DNA of 64,000 bases from positions 1-64,000 of the forward strand of contig DXXK01000070.1 of the NCBI GenBank assembly GCA_019416425.1. Reading direction: 5' to 3'. Below the pieces are notes generated by a model. That model saw only the letters and a program-made list of their open reading frames with translations, made no database searches and had not been told where the DNA came from. Source of the DNA: Bacteroidales bacterium. Its GTDB lineage: Bacteria > Bacteroidota > Bacteroidia > Bacteroidales > Muribaculaceae. Position numbers and translations under genes: made by a program. Each line of letters starts with the position of its first letter. Position 1 is the first letter of the stretch. Positions 8,170-16,051 of this stretch are shown here, piece after piece.

Positions 8170-8197
8170 GTCGGCAGACAGACAACTCCATGAAGCA

Positions 8198-8235
8198 AGA
8201 AAGCGGGTCCATCAGGACTCGCTTTCTGTTTCTGT
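8198..8235 (+). terminator. folC terminator overlapping the 3' end of rng
   Basis: AGAAAGCGGGTCC (8198-8210) pairs with GGACTCGCTTTCT (8215-8227) apart from one wobble; the loop is ATCA, and GTTTCTGTCTT follows on the plus strand. The rng stop codon (8212-8214) lies in the loop, so one arm encodes the last rng residues. Confidence 0.65.
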
Positions 8236-10224
8236 CTTATTTTCTTCATTATCTTTCGGAGACTCAGGATTGTTCGTGGATTCGGGCTTCCTGTTGACCG
8301 GGCGTTTCCGGGGTCGGGATTTCTCTTTCTTCTCAGGCACAGAGGAGTCCTGTGCGGCATCTTCAATCACCATCGGGACATTGGCCGTAGGTTTCGGATC
8401 GTTCTGCTTGACCGGCTCCTTGGGCTTAGGTTGCTCCTGTGGTTTGTTCTGTCCTTTGGGTTTTGCCTGTTCCTGAGGCTTGACCTGCTCCTTGGACTTG
8501 ACTTGCTCCTGGTTTTTACCCTGGTCCTTGGGTTTGGGTTGCTCCTTGGGTTTCTGCTTCTCCTTCTGCGACTTGGCCTTAGGCTTGGGCTGTTCCTCGG
8601 TGGCGTCGACATTGTTGCGCGTCGCCACCTTCTGGTTGTTCTTGGTCTGGCTGGAGTTCATGTCGCTTTCTTCCTTCAGGTCGATCTCGTTCTTATCCTG
8701 ATCGAACACACGGTACTGAAGGAAGGCCAATGACTCGTCGGCCACTATCTTAACGCCGCGGCCGTACTTACGGCGCCAGCGTGAGTAGAGGGAGAACAGC
8801 CCCTTCTTGATGTAAGCTTCCACAAAAGGGTGGATATACATCGTAAATTTCTTGATTTTAAGGTCCTCGGTCAGGTACTCGATCTTCTCCTCAAGTTTGT
8901 CGGTGAACAACAGCGAGGCCTGGACATGTCCCTTACCGAAGCAAGATGGGCATGTTTCCTGGGTCACGATATCCAGCGCCGGCCGCACGCGCTGACGCGT
9001 GATCTGCATCAGGCCGAACTTGGACAGAGGCAGGATGTTGTGACGGGCACGGTCGTTTGCCATGACCTCGCGCATATGGTCGTAGAGCGCCTGGCGGTGC
9101 TCCTGCTTGGCCATGTCTATGTAATCCACCACAATGATGCCACCCATGTCGCGGAGCCTCAGCTGGCGTGCAATTTCGTCAGCGGCCTTCAGATTGACGT
9201 CCAGGGCATTCGATTCCTGGTCGGGACAGGCTTTGCTGCGGTTGCCCGAGTTGACGTCGATTACATGGAGCGCCTCCGTACTCTCGATGATCAGGTAGGC
9301 TCCGCTACGGAAGGATACTGTCTTGCCGAAGCTGCTCTTGATCTGCCGCGTGATGCTGAAGTGGTCGAATATCGGAGTGTCCTTGTCGTATAACTTTACG
9401 ATGTCGTCCTTCTCGGGAGCTATGAGCGATACATACTTACGGATCTGCTCGTACGTTTCCTTATCGTTGACATGGATATTCTCGAAACTCGGAGCGAACA
9501 GGTCACGGATCATACCCAGCGTACGCGAATCCTCCTGATAGACCAATGCCGGTGCCTTGGCACGCTGCATCTTGGCGATGGAGTCCTCCCAGCTCTTGAC
9601 CAATGTGCGCATCTCGTTGTTGAGCTCGGCCACACGCTTGTTCTCGGCCGACGTGCGCACAATCACACTGAAGCCCTTGGGCTTGATGCTGCCGATCAGC
9701 TGACGCAACCGGATTTTCTCCTCGGTGCTCTTGATTTTCTGCGAAATCGAGATCTTGTCGCCGAAAGGCATCAGGACCATGAAACGTCCTGTCAACGAAA
9801 TCTCCGTGGTCAGTCGCGGTCCTTTGGTCGAGATGGGTTCCTTCGCAATCTGCACCAGCAGCTGATCGCCGGCCTTCAGCACGTCCTGGATGGTTCCCTG
9901 CTTGGGAATGTCGGGATCGAACTTGAATTTTGCCAGACTCGGAACCTTCTTCTTGTCGGCCAGCGCCTCGCGGACAAACCTGATGTAGGAGCTGTACTGG
10001 GGTCCCAGGTCAAGATAATGAAGAAAAGCGTCTTTTTCGTACCCCACATCCACGAATGCGGCGTTCAGACCCGGCATGATCTTCTTCACCTTGGCCAGAT
10101 ACAGGTCGCCCACCGCATACGCGATGTTGCGGCTTTCCTTCTGCAGCGAGACAAGCCGGGAATCCTCAAGAAGGGCTATGGACACCTCCTCGCGGTTCAC
10201 ATCTACTACTAATTCGCTTTTCAT
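8212..10224 (-). CDS. rng: Ribonuclease E/G
   Basis: Endoribonuclease for rRNA maturation and mRNA decay, 670 residues. The N-terminal S1-like domain lies at about 35-125 (VGDLYLAKVKKIMPGLNAAFVDVGYEKDAFLH). The catalytic DNase-I-like part shows VIDVNSGN and VDYIDM, the acidic metal-binding motifs, and CPSCFGKGH matches the zinc-link CPxC. After about residue 525 comes a charged low-complexity tail: nine hexapeptides of the form KPxEQx (558-611), then a Lys/Arg-rich and a Glu/Ser-rich end. Such a tail may bind RNA or partner proteins, like the RNase E scaffold. Upstream are HU and the COX24-like gene, then a 212-nt hairpin-rich leader. Confidence 0.93.
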   Translation of the reverse strand: MKSELVVDVNREEVSIALLEDSRLVSLQKESRNIAYAVGDLYLAKVKKIMPGLNAAFVDVGYEKDAFLHYLDLGPQYSSYIRFVREALADKKKVPSLAKFKFDPDIPKQGTIQDVLKAGDQLLVQIAKEPISTKGPRLTTEISLTGRFMVLMPFGDKISISQKIKSTEEKIRLRQLIGSIKPKGFSVIVRTSAENKRVAELNNEMRTLVKSWEDSIAKMQRAKAPALVYQEDSRTLGMIRDLFAPSFENIHVNDKETYEQIRKYVSLIAPEKDDIVKLYDKDTPIFDHFSITRQIKSSFGKTVSFRSGAYLIIESTEALHVIDVNSGNRSKACPDQESNALDVNLKAADEIARQLRLRDMGGIIVVDYIDMAKQEHRQALYDHMREVMANDRARHNILPLSKFGLMQITRQRVRPALDIVTQETCPSCFGKGHVQASLLFTDKLEEKIEYLTEDLKIKKFTMYIHPFVEAYIKKGLFSLYSRWRRKYGRGVKIVADESLAFLQYRVFDQDKNEIDLKEESDMNSSQTKNNQKVATRNNVDATEEQPKPKAKSQKEKQKPKEQPKPKDQGKNQEQVKSKEQVKPQEQAKPKGQNKPQEQPKPKEPVKQNDPKPTANVPMVIEDAAQDSSVPEKKEKSRPRKRPVNRKPESTNNPESPKDNEENKTETESES
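8392..8553 (-). repeat. 18-bp coding repeats (KPxEQx hexapeptides) in rng
   Basis: Nine consecutive six-residue units (KPKEQP, KPKDQG, KNQEQV, KSKEQV, KPQEQA, KPKGQN, KPQEQP, KPKEPV, KQNDPK) correspond to an imperfect 18-bp tandem repeat in the DNA. Unit number could vary between strains by slippage or recombination without shifting the frame. Confidence 0.8.
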
Positions 10225-10236
10225 TTTCAGGTTATC

Positions 10237-10339
10237 GAAGTCTCGTCGACTTCACTCGGTTTTCGGAACCGAAACGGCTCCTTGGTTTAACAGAAAAGAA
10301 CATAACGAACCCTATCCCCGTAGGGGAAAGGGTCCCGTT
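10237..10339 (-). promoter_or_regulatory. Hairpin-rich leader of rng
   Basis: Three hairpins lie between the COX24-like gene and the rng start. GAAGTC/GACTTC (10237-10253, loop TCGTC) and TCGGTT/AACCGA (10256-10272, loop TTCGG) are perfect 6-bp stems. ACCCT..CCCC/GGGG..AGGGT (10309-10333) can be extended by AACG/CGTT. In Escherichia coli the rne leader folds into hairpins that RNase E binds to repress itself; a similar feedback is inferred here, not shown. Confidence 0.5.
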
Positions 10340-10436
10340 TGTTCTTTATAAACGAAGTTTCCTTACGGAATCGTCGGCGAAGTGTTTTGCTTCCTGAACT
10401 GTTTCCTCACGTAAAGGAAATGTCTTTGGAAGCTTT

Positions 10437-10526
10437 TTACTTCTTCTTATGACGATTCTTTCTCAGTCTCTTCTTGCGCTTGTGAGTCGCCATCTTATGG
10501 CCTTTTCTCTTCTTTCCGCTTGGCAT
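10437..10526 (-). CDS. AURKAIP1/COX24-domain small basic protein
   Basis: A 29-residue protein, MPSGKKRKGHKM followed by ATHKRKKRLRKNRHKKK, so roughly half the residues are Lys or Arg. This is the bacterial version of the COX24/AURKAIP1 (mitochondrial ribosomal protein mS38) C-terminal motif and is annotated under that name throughout Bacteroidota. It is probably a ribosome-bound RNA-binding peptide. It starts 64 nt after the HU stop, and rng follows after 212 nt, an order I recall from other Bacteroidales. It is easily missed because of its size. Confidence 0.85.
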   Translation of the reverse strand: MPSGKKRKGHKMATHKRKKRLRKNRHKKK

Positions 10527-10590
10527 TGTAATTAAATTTTAATATGTTATCAGATTATTCTTCTCAAGTATGAAACACTTCCGGGACTGC

Positions 10591-10881
10591 TTACTTGGAA
10601 ACGGAACCCTCGTGGACATCATCCAGGAACACCTTCGACGGCTTGAATGTCGGAACCTTGTGCTCGGGAATCTTTATAGCGGTGTTCTTCGAGATGTTAC
10701 GTGCGGTCTTCTCCTTGCGGGTCTTAACCACGAAGCTTCCGAAGCCGCGGAGATATACGTTGTTGCCCTCGGCCATGCTGTCCTTGACTACAGTCATGAA
10801 CTCCTCAACCACGGTCAGCACAGCGGCCTTCTCCAGACCTGTCTTGCGCGAAATCTCGGTTACGATATCTGCTTTTGTCAT
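10591..10881 (-). CDS. HU/IHF-family DNA-binding protein
   Basis: Histone-like nucleoid protein of 96 residues that bends and compacts DNA as a dimer. It has the helical dimerisation half (MTKADIVTEISRKTGLEK, then VVEEFMTVVKDSMAEG) and the beta-arm with RGFGSFVVKTRKEKTARN and a proline-bearing loop (IKIPEHKVPTFKPSK). The C-terminus is slightly longer than in standard 90-residue HU. Upstream is a 218-nt spacer after yigZ in which I could not identify a convincing promoter. Confidence 0.93.
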   Translation of the reverse strand: MTKADIVTEISRKTGLEKAAVLTVVEEFMTVVKDSMAEGNNVYLRGFGSFVVKTRKEKTARNISKNTAIKIPEHKVPTFKPSKVFLDDVHEGSVSK

Positions 10882-11099
10882 TGCGTAAGTAATTTTTTAC
10901 TGTTAATTTCTTTATATTTCAATCGCAAAGCCCGGGACAAGGCTCCTCAGGGCCCGCAATCATTTTGTCATCAGCAACTTACAACGCCCAAACTTGCATC
11001 TGGACATAGTAATTTCGATTTTTGCACTGCAAATATCGTAAAAATTTTTCAATTATCTGTAATCTAACCTCTTTTTTTGTTGAATTTTATGTATTTTCC

Positions 11100-11705
11100 C
11101 TACTTACGCAGCACAATCTCGATCCTGCACTCGTCGGCGTTTCCCAGCCGCCCATAGAGCTCGTCATGCAGATCCAGGGGGTATTCTATCATCAGTGCGC
11201 ATATGTTGTCGAAGGTCTGGTCAAGAATCCTCACCTCGGGATTCTTTATAATCTTCATCACCCCGTTGACCTTGGCGTAAGGCACCTCGACGCGCATACG
11301 TCCCATCTGACGCTTCTCGATCCGTCCGGCGTCCTCCAGAGCCAGCCTGGCAGCCTCGCGGTAGGCCGCTATCAATCCCGATGTCCCCAGCTTGATGCCT
11401 CCGAAATACCGCACCACCATCACCAGGACATCCGTCAACTCCATGCTGTTGATCTGTCCCAGTATCGGCTTACCTGCCGTTCCCGAGGGCTCGCCGTTGT
11501 CGTTAAGCTGCCATTCCAGACGTTCCGGACCGAGCATATACGCCCAGCATACGTGCCGCGCATCATGGTACTTGTTCTGGCACTCCTTGATGATCTGCCG
11601 GCATTCCTCCACCGTACATACAGGCACGGCAAACGACAGGAACCGACTCATCTTCTCCTTGTACTGAGATGAGCCGGTTCCGGATATGGTGTAGTATTTG
11701 TCCAT
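11100..11705 (-). CDS. yigZ: YigZ/IMPACT-family protein
   Basis: Cytoplasmic protein of 201 residues with the IMPACT N-terminal fold (family PF01205). The signature NDNGEPSGTAGKPIL and VMVVRYFGGIKLGTSGLI is intact, and the C-terminal ferredoxin-like DUF1949 part runs from about 135 to 200. Its function in bacteria is unclear; eukaryotic IMPACT modulates GCN2 signalling and the bacterial protein may bind ribosomes or nucleic acid. It lies 17 nt after the DJ-1 gene and shares its promoter. Confidence 0.9.
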   Translation of the reverse strand: MDKYYTISGTGSSQYKEKMSRFLSFAVPVCTVEECRQIIKECQNKYHDARHVCWAYMLGPERLEWQLNDNGEPSGTAGKPILGQINSMELTDVLVMVVRYFGGIKLGTSGLIAAYREAARLALEDAGRIEKRQMGRMRVEVPYAKVNGVMKIIKNPEVRILDQTFDNICALMIEYPLDLHDELYGRLGNADECRIEIVLRK

Positions 11706-11722
11706 CGATTGCGTCTACGGTC

Positions 11723-12313
11723 TTATCCAAAGAAGTTATCGATGGAGCCTCGACCCTTGGGATAATACAGCATGGCATTGGCCACCTGTGACATGTGCTC
11801 CTCGCCGATCGTGGCGGTCAATATCGCCAATGCCCACAGCAACGCGCTGGACGGTCCATTCCCCAGGACGAACTTGTCGTCGGACACCACGCGACGATCC
11901 TCGTAGACGGCACCCTCCATCTTGTCCTGGAATCCGGGATAGCAGGTTGCCTCGCGGCCCTTGAGCAGACCCATCTGGCCCAGCACCACTCCCGGCGACG
12001 CACAGATGGCGGCGATACGTCCATGCTTCGACGCGTACTGTTTGCGCAGCAAGCCCCGCAACGTTTCGCTTGCGTAAAGATTGGTCGCCCCCGGAAGGCC
12101 TCCGGGAAGTATCAACCATGATGCTCCTTCGAAATCTGTGTCTTCCATCAGTGCGTCAGCTGTTACTGTGATACCGTGCGAGCCCGTCACCTGCAACGAG
12201 CTTGTAATCGACACGGTCTTGACCGGTATTCCCGCTCTTCTCAGAACATCCACCGGCGTCAGGGCCTCGATTTCCTCGAATCCCTCCGCTAAAAATACAT
12301 ACGCTTCCTTCAT
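11723..12313 (-). CDS. DJ-1/PfpI-family protein
   Basis: Cytoplasmic DJ-1/YajL-type protein of 196 residues, close to the family length. The conserved acidic residue is in AEGFEEIEALTPVDVLRRAG and the reactive cysteine in AAICASPGVVL, on the nucleophile elbow. Family members act in methylglyoxal and oxidative damage control; the exact activity (glyoxalase, deglycase, chaperone) is disputed. It is the first gene after a strong promoter (12433-12463). The leader of about 110 nt contains a small hairpin at 12331-12352 close to the start. Confidence 0.9.
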   Translation of the reverse strand: MKEAYVFLAEGFEEIEALTPVDVLRRAGIPVKTVSITSSLQVTGSHGITVTADALMEDTDFEGASWLILPGGLPGATNLYASETLRGLLRKQYASKHGRIAAICASPGVVLGQMGLLKGREATCYPGFQDKMEGAVYEDRRVVSDDKFVLGNGPSSALLWALAILTATIGEEHMSQVANAMLYYPKGRGSIDNFFG

Positions 12314-12432
12314 AGCTGCAAATTGTTATGGACCAGGCTTCATGCCTTGGTCGTGTTGATTAATGTTGTACCGGATTAAGGTTCTCCTCCGGTGTGTGTT
12401 GTTTGTATTATTTGAGTTAATATTACTGATTC

Positions 12433-12463
12433 CAAAGTTAGCACTTATTTCCCGAAATACAAA
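12433..12463 (-). promoter_or_regulatory. Promoter of DJ-1-yigZ
   Basis: CAAAGTTA at 12433-12440 (TAACTTTG on the minus strand) and CAAA at 12460-12463 (TTTG), spacer 19 nt. Both elements are exact. It lies in the 186-nt gap after apbE, so the two leftward operons are separately started. Confidence 0.7.
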
Positions 12464-12499
12464 ATATTCTGCATCAATTTTGTATTAATTTTGCAAAAA

Positions 12500-13534
12500 T
12501 CAATCATTTCCGCTCGGAGTAACCAATAATCTGTCGAACTGCTCGCTGGTCCATACGGTCGAGTCAGTCAGAACCAGCATCACAGGCAGCCGCAGGGATT
12601 TGTTCAGCTCACGCGCCGTATGGCTGCCGGTGGCCATAAAGGACGTTGCCAGGGCATCAGCCTCCATACAGGTACGCGCCACGACCGTGGCACTGATCAC
12701 GTCGGTCCCGGCTGGCCGGCCGGTCTTGGCCGAGATGGTGTGGCCATAGGTCTGTCCGTCGGCACCGGCATGGAAATTACGGTAATTGCCTGACGTAGCC
12801 ATGCCCATATCGGTGAACTCCACAATACACTCGGGGTCATGGACAATGGTGTCCTTCTGGAACACTGGACGGTCCACTGCTATCTTCCATTTACCGCCGC
12901 TGGGACTGAACCCACTCACAGCGACTTCGCCACCTATCTCCACCAGCCAGTCAGACACGCCATGACGAGTGAACATGGCGCCGATACAGTCGCATCCGTA
13001 ACCCTTGGCGATGGCCGAGAAATTAAACCTGACCCTGGGGTCATCCTTGACCAGAGCGTCCCTCCGCAAGCGAGTCTTGTCCAGTCCGACAAACGCCATC
13101 AGCGAGTCGATACGCGCTGTGTCGGCCGAGGCTTGATGTCCGGGTCCGAACCCCCATGCCTTGATCAGAGGCTCCAGTGTCGGATCAAAGGCTCCACCGG
13201 TGACTCGATGAATCTTCTGGGATGCTGTGTATACCATCACGAAATCATCGTTGACCGGAGTGGTGTCCTGCCGGTTGACCCGGCTTACAAGCGAGTTCTC
13301 GTCAAAAACGTTCAGTGAATTGCCGACACGCTCCAGCACTGTCAGTATCGAATCCTTCAGTTCCTGCTGCCCATTATAGGTGATGTGATACTCGGTGTTC
13401 CACACCATACCCTCGGCATGCTGCCAGGACCCGGCATCCGATTTGTCCTTCTTGCCGCCGCAGCCTGTCATGACAAACATTACTGCCAGTATCGTCATGT
13501 TTATGTTTTTTCTTAACATACGCTTCTTGTTCAT
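12500..13534 (-). CDS. apbE: FAD:protein FMN transferase (ApbE), lipoprotein
   Basis: Extracytoplasmic enzyme that attaches FMN to threonines of target proteins such as RnfG or NqrB/C. The 344 residues begin with a lipoprotein signal whose lipobox ends VMTGC near residue 26. NVFDENSLVSRVNR, GGAFDPTLEPLIKAWGFGPG, FNFSAIAKGYGCDCIG and VEIGGEVAVSG are ApbE motifs, and HTISAKTGRPAG with CMEADALATSFMATG forms the FAD/metal site. Its target is not in this window, since the complex I here has no flavin subunit. It starts 2 nt after the patatin stop, so the two genes are cotranscribed. Confidence 0.94.
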   Translation of the reverse strand: MNKKRMLRKNINMTILAVMFVMTGCGGKKDKSDAGSWQHAEGMVWNTEYHITYNGQQELKDSILTVLERVGNSLNVFDENSLVSRVNRQDTTPVNDDFVMVYTASQKIHRVTGGAFDPTLEPLIKAWGFGPGHQASADTARIDSLMAFVGLDKTRLRRDALVKDDPRVRFNFSAIAKGYGCDCIGAMFTRHGVSDWLVEIGGEVAVSGFSPSGGKWKIAVDRPVFQKDTIVHDPECIVEFTDMGMATSGNYRNFHAGADGQTYGHTISAKTGRPAGTDVISATVVARTCMEADALATSFMATGSHTARELNKSLRLPVMLVLTDSTVWTSEQFDRLLVTPSGND

Positions 13535-13536
13535 GG

Positions 13537-15960
13537 TTAATGAATCAGTTTTGGAGCCTGGAAGAATAGTCCGAAATTGATACCGAAGTTCCAGTTGTTC
13601 TTGGGCGAGGAAAGATAATTGGCATACACGCTGAGGCTTGCGAAGGGAAAATTATAGACTGCGGCGACCTCTCCGACAAACTGCACCTTGCGGAACCAGC
13701 CGCCATATCTGGCCACCTCCAGTCCCATGTTCTTCAGCTCGCGGATCTTGGAATAGGCGTAAAAGTCTCCGCGCAGCTGCAGGTTGCGCAAAGGTGTCCA
13801 CATTGGGATGAGACCGGCTGCCACATAATTGTCGGAACGGAACTCTTCGTTGAAGTAGTTCTGTGTGGAAGGTGTGGGACCGAATTCAGTGGAATGCACC
13901 AGCGTGGCGGTGTAATTCTGATTCAGGTCACGGTATGTTATCAGTCCGTTGGCCATTACGCCCAGCTGGATGTTGCGGTCAATTTCAAAGAACTGTTTGT
14001 AGTAGACCCACAGTGCACCCCACCATGTATCCTTGAAGCCACCGGCAACCTTGGACTCTGGACACCACCGCGAAAGCTCGTAGGCGCCACGCAACTCAAA
14101 ATTCCAATGTATACCGGAACTTGGATAGAGCTTGTCGTTCAGCGTATTCTTCTCGAATCCGGTACGGAGCACTCCCAGCCGATACTGTAATTTGTCGCGT
14201 TTCTTGTCGGCATACGACCCATTGGCATCCGGGAAATAGTGATCGAACATATACCCCCACGCCAGCGATACCCAGCCCTTGGTCTTTCGGTTAGCCGCCC
14301 AGACATAGCTGCCACGCAGGTAATTGACGTCGCCTGTAATGAACGCAGGGGAATCCGTCTGGTAGAACAGTACTTCGGAGTCATAGAATTTCTGACGGCT
14401 CATGGATCCCTCGAGCTGCACCAGCGACGGGCGCGAGCTGGGGAAGGCGAAGCGCGCGTCCAGCAGTCCGGCATAGTAGCTCTGTCCGATCCAGCCGTTC
14501 AAAGACACGTCCAGCGAGTTCAACCGCATGGAGTGGTATCCGGCCTTGAGGAAGAGCATGGAATTGGTCGAGGATGAGATCCATCCGCCAACCCCTATAC
14601 TGGTGGGGCGTTTCGGAGTGGCTTCCAGCATCAGTGTATTGTTACCGTCGCGGCCGAATTCCGCCTGCGGCAACAGATTGCTAAGCGTGCCGTCGGTGAC
14701 GGCTCGATAATAAGAGTTGATTACCTCCGGCATATCTATTCGTTTGCTGCCGTGTTGACCGCGGAACAGGAAGCGTAGATACCGCGCCTGGTCGCCACCC
14801 ACACCGGTTACGGCCACAGAGTCGAATTCCAATGCCGGTGTCTTCAGGGCGTATGCCTCGCGGCGTTTGGTAACCTCCTCCAGACTACGGCGCATAGGCA
14901 TGCGTTTCTTGATGGAGTCCACCATGTGCAGACCGGTCAGATAGCCGATATCGTATATCTCCTTGGCCTTGTCGAACTGAAGCACGCCGAAATTCAGCAC
15001 GGGGACCTGTATCTTGACACCTATCTTCTTCGGGACTCGGTAGTCATTGTTCTGGATGATCATATCTTCCAGTTGCGAATATAGGTCGCCGCGGATAGGT
15101 ACGGAATCGCGTCCGGACACCGATACGCCGATTATAAAATCGGGATCGAAATCCTTACGCATCACGTTCACCGGGAAATTATCATAGATGCCGCCATCGT
15201 ACACCAGCACGCCATCTATCTTGATGGGACGGAATACCAGCGGAAAACTCATGGAGGCGCGCACGGCGTCGCCAAGCGAGCCTTTGGACAGAACGATCTT
15301 ATGCTTATGGTAGACATCGGACGTGACGCAGCGGAACGGCACGAACAAATTGTTGAAGTTCTCGCCGCACTGTTCCGAGTAGGGTCCGTACAGGTTCAGA
15401 AACTCGATGTTCATGGGCAGCGGACTGATCAGCGACGTGGGCAGGATCTGGTTCACCACCTTGTCCTTGCTGTCGAAGTTCAGATTGACCTCCAGCCATT
15501 TAGGCGTCGGCGTCGGCTGGATGTAGTAATATATCCTGTCCGAAGGAATCACGCCGGTACTCCAGTATGAGAAGCCTTTGCTGGTGAACAGCTGCATCAT
15601 CTGCTCGGGAGTCCATCCGCATGAATAGAGACTTCCTACTATAGCGCCCATCGACGTGCCGGTAACATAATCGATAGGTATGTCATTATCCTCCAAAGCT
15701 TTGATGACGCCTACGTGAGCGATGCCCTTGGCACCGCCGCCGCTCAGCACCAGACCCACTTTTCCATTAGGATTGCCATGTGCCGAATCCATCTGCACCA
15801 CATTACGGTGTGTGTGTCGGGACACGCGGGAAACGTCCGACGCGGTTACGGCAGACAGCAGACTCACGCCCGGCTGTTCGGCCCGGGCCGTGATTGCGGA
15901 CATTGCGGCGATCATCGCCATTATCAGGATCGCAACCCTGTGGGGAACCATCTTCTTCAT
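13537..15960 (-). CDS. Patatin-like phospholipase with outer-membrane barrel
   Basis: Secreted lipolytic protein of 807 residues from the ATG at 15960; that start gives a clean signal peptide (MKKMVPHRVAILIMAMIA then ARA), whereas an ATG 18 nt upstream adds six unlikely residues. The patatin domain, about 60-290, has the oxyanion loop LVLSGGGAKGIAHVG, the nucleophile GTSMG and the Asp motif DGGIYDN. The middle looks like a POTRA/hinge region, and the last ~380 residues are alternating aromatic beta-strands ending in F, as in Omp85-type barrels. This layout matches type Vd autotransporters (PlpD-like), which place the phospholipase at the cell surface. Confidence 0.88.
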   Translation of the reverse strand: MKKMVPHRVAILIMAMIAAMSAITARAEQPGVSLLSAVTASDVSRVSRHTHRNVVQMDSAHGNPNGKVGLVLSGGGAKGIAHVGVIKALEDNDIPIDYVTGTSMGAIVGSLYSCGWTPEQMMQLFTSKGFSYWSTGVIPSDRIYYYIQPTPTPKWLEVNLNFDSKDKVVNQILPTSLISPLPMNIEFLNLYGPYSEQCGENFNNLFVPFRCVTSDVYHKHKIVLSKGSLGDAVRASMSFPLVFRPIKIDGVLVYDGGIYDNFPVNVMRKDFDPDFIIGVSVSGRDSVPIRGDLYSQLEDMIIQNNDYRVPKKIGVKIQVPVLNFGVLQFDKAKEIYDIGYLTGLHMVDSIKKRMPMRRSLEEVTKRREAYALKTPALEFDSVAVTGVGGDQARYLRFLFRGQHGSKRIDMPEVINSYYRAVTDGTLSNLLPQAEFGRDGNNTLMLEATPKRPTSIGVGGWISSSTNSMLFLKAGYHSMRLNSLDVSLNGWIGQSYYAGLLDARFAFPSSRPSLVQLEGSMSRQKFYDSEVLFYQTDSPAFITGDVNYLRGSYVWAANRKTKGWVSLAWGYMFDHYFPDANGSYADKKRDKLQYRLGVLRTGFEKNTLNDKLYPSSGIHWNFELRGAYELSRWCPESKVAGGFKDTWWGALWVYYKQFFEIDRNIQLGVMANGLITYRDLNQNYTATLVHSTEFGPTPSTQNYFNEEFRSDNYVAAGLIPMWTPLRNLQLRGDFYAYSKIRELKNMGLEVARYGGWFRKVQFVGEVAAVYNFPFASLSVYANYLSSPKNNWNFGINFGLFFQAPKLIH

Positions 15961-16051
15961 AATGGATTCATTTAGCAATATGGTCGAACCCTATCGGCCC
16001 GGCGGCGGCTCCGGAGGAAGCGTCCACGTCTGCCACTATATGTCCCGAGGC

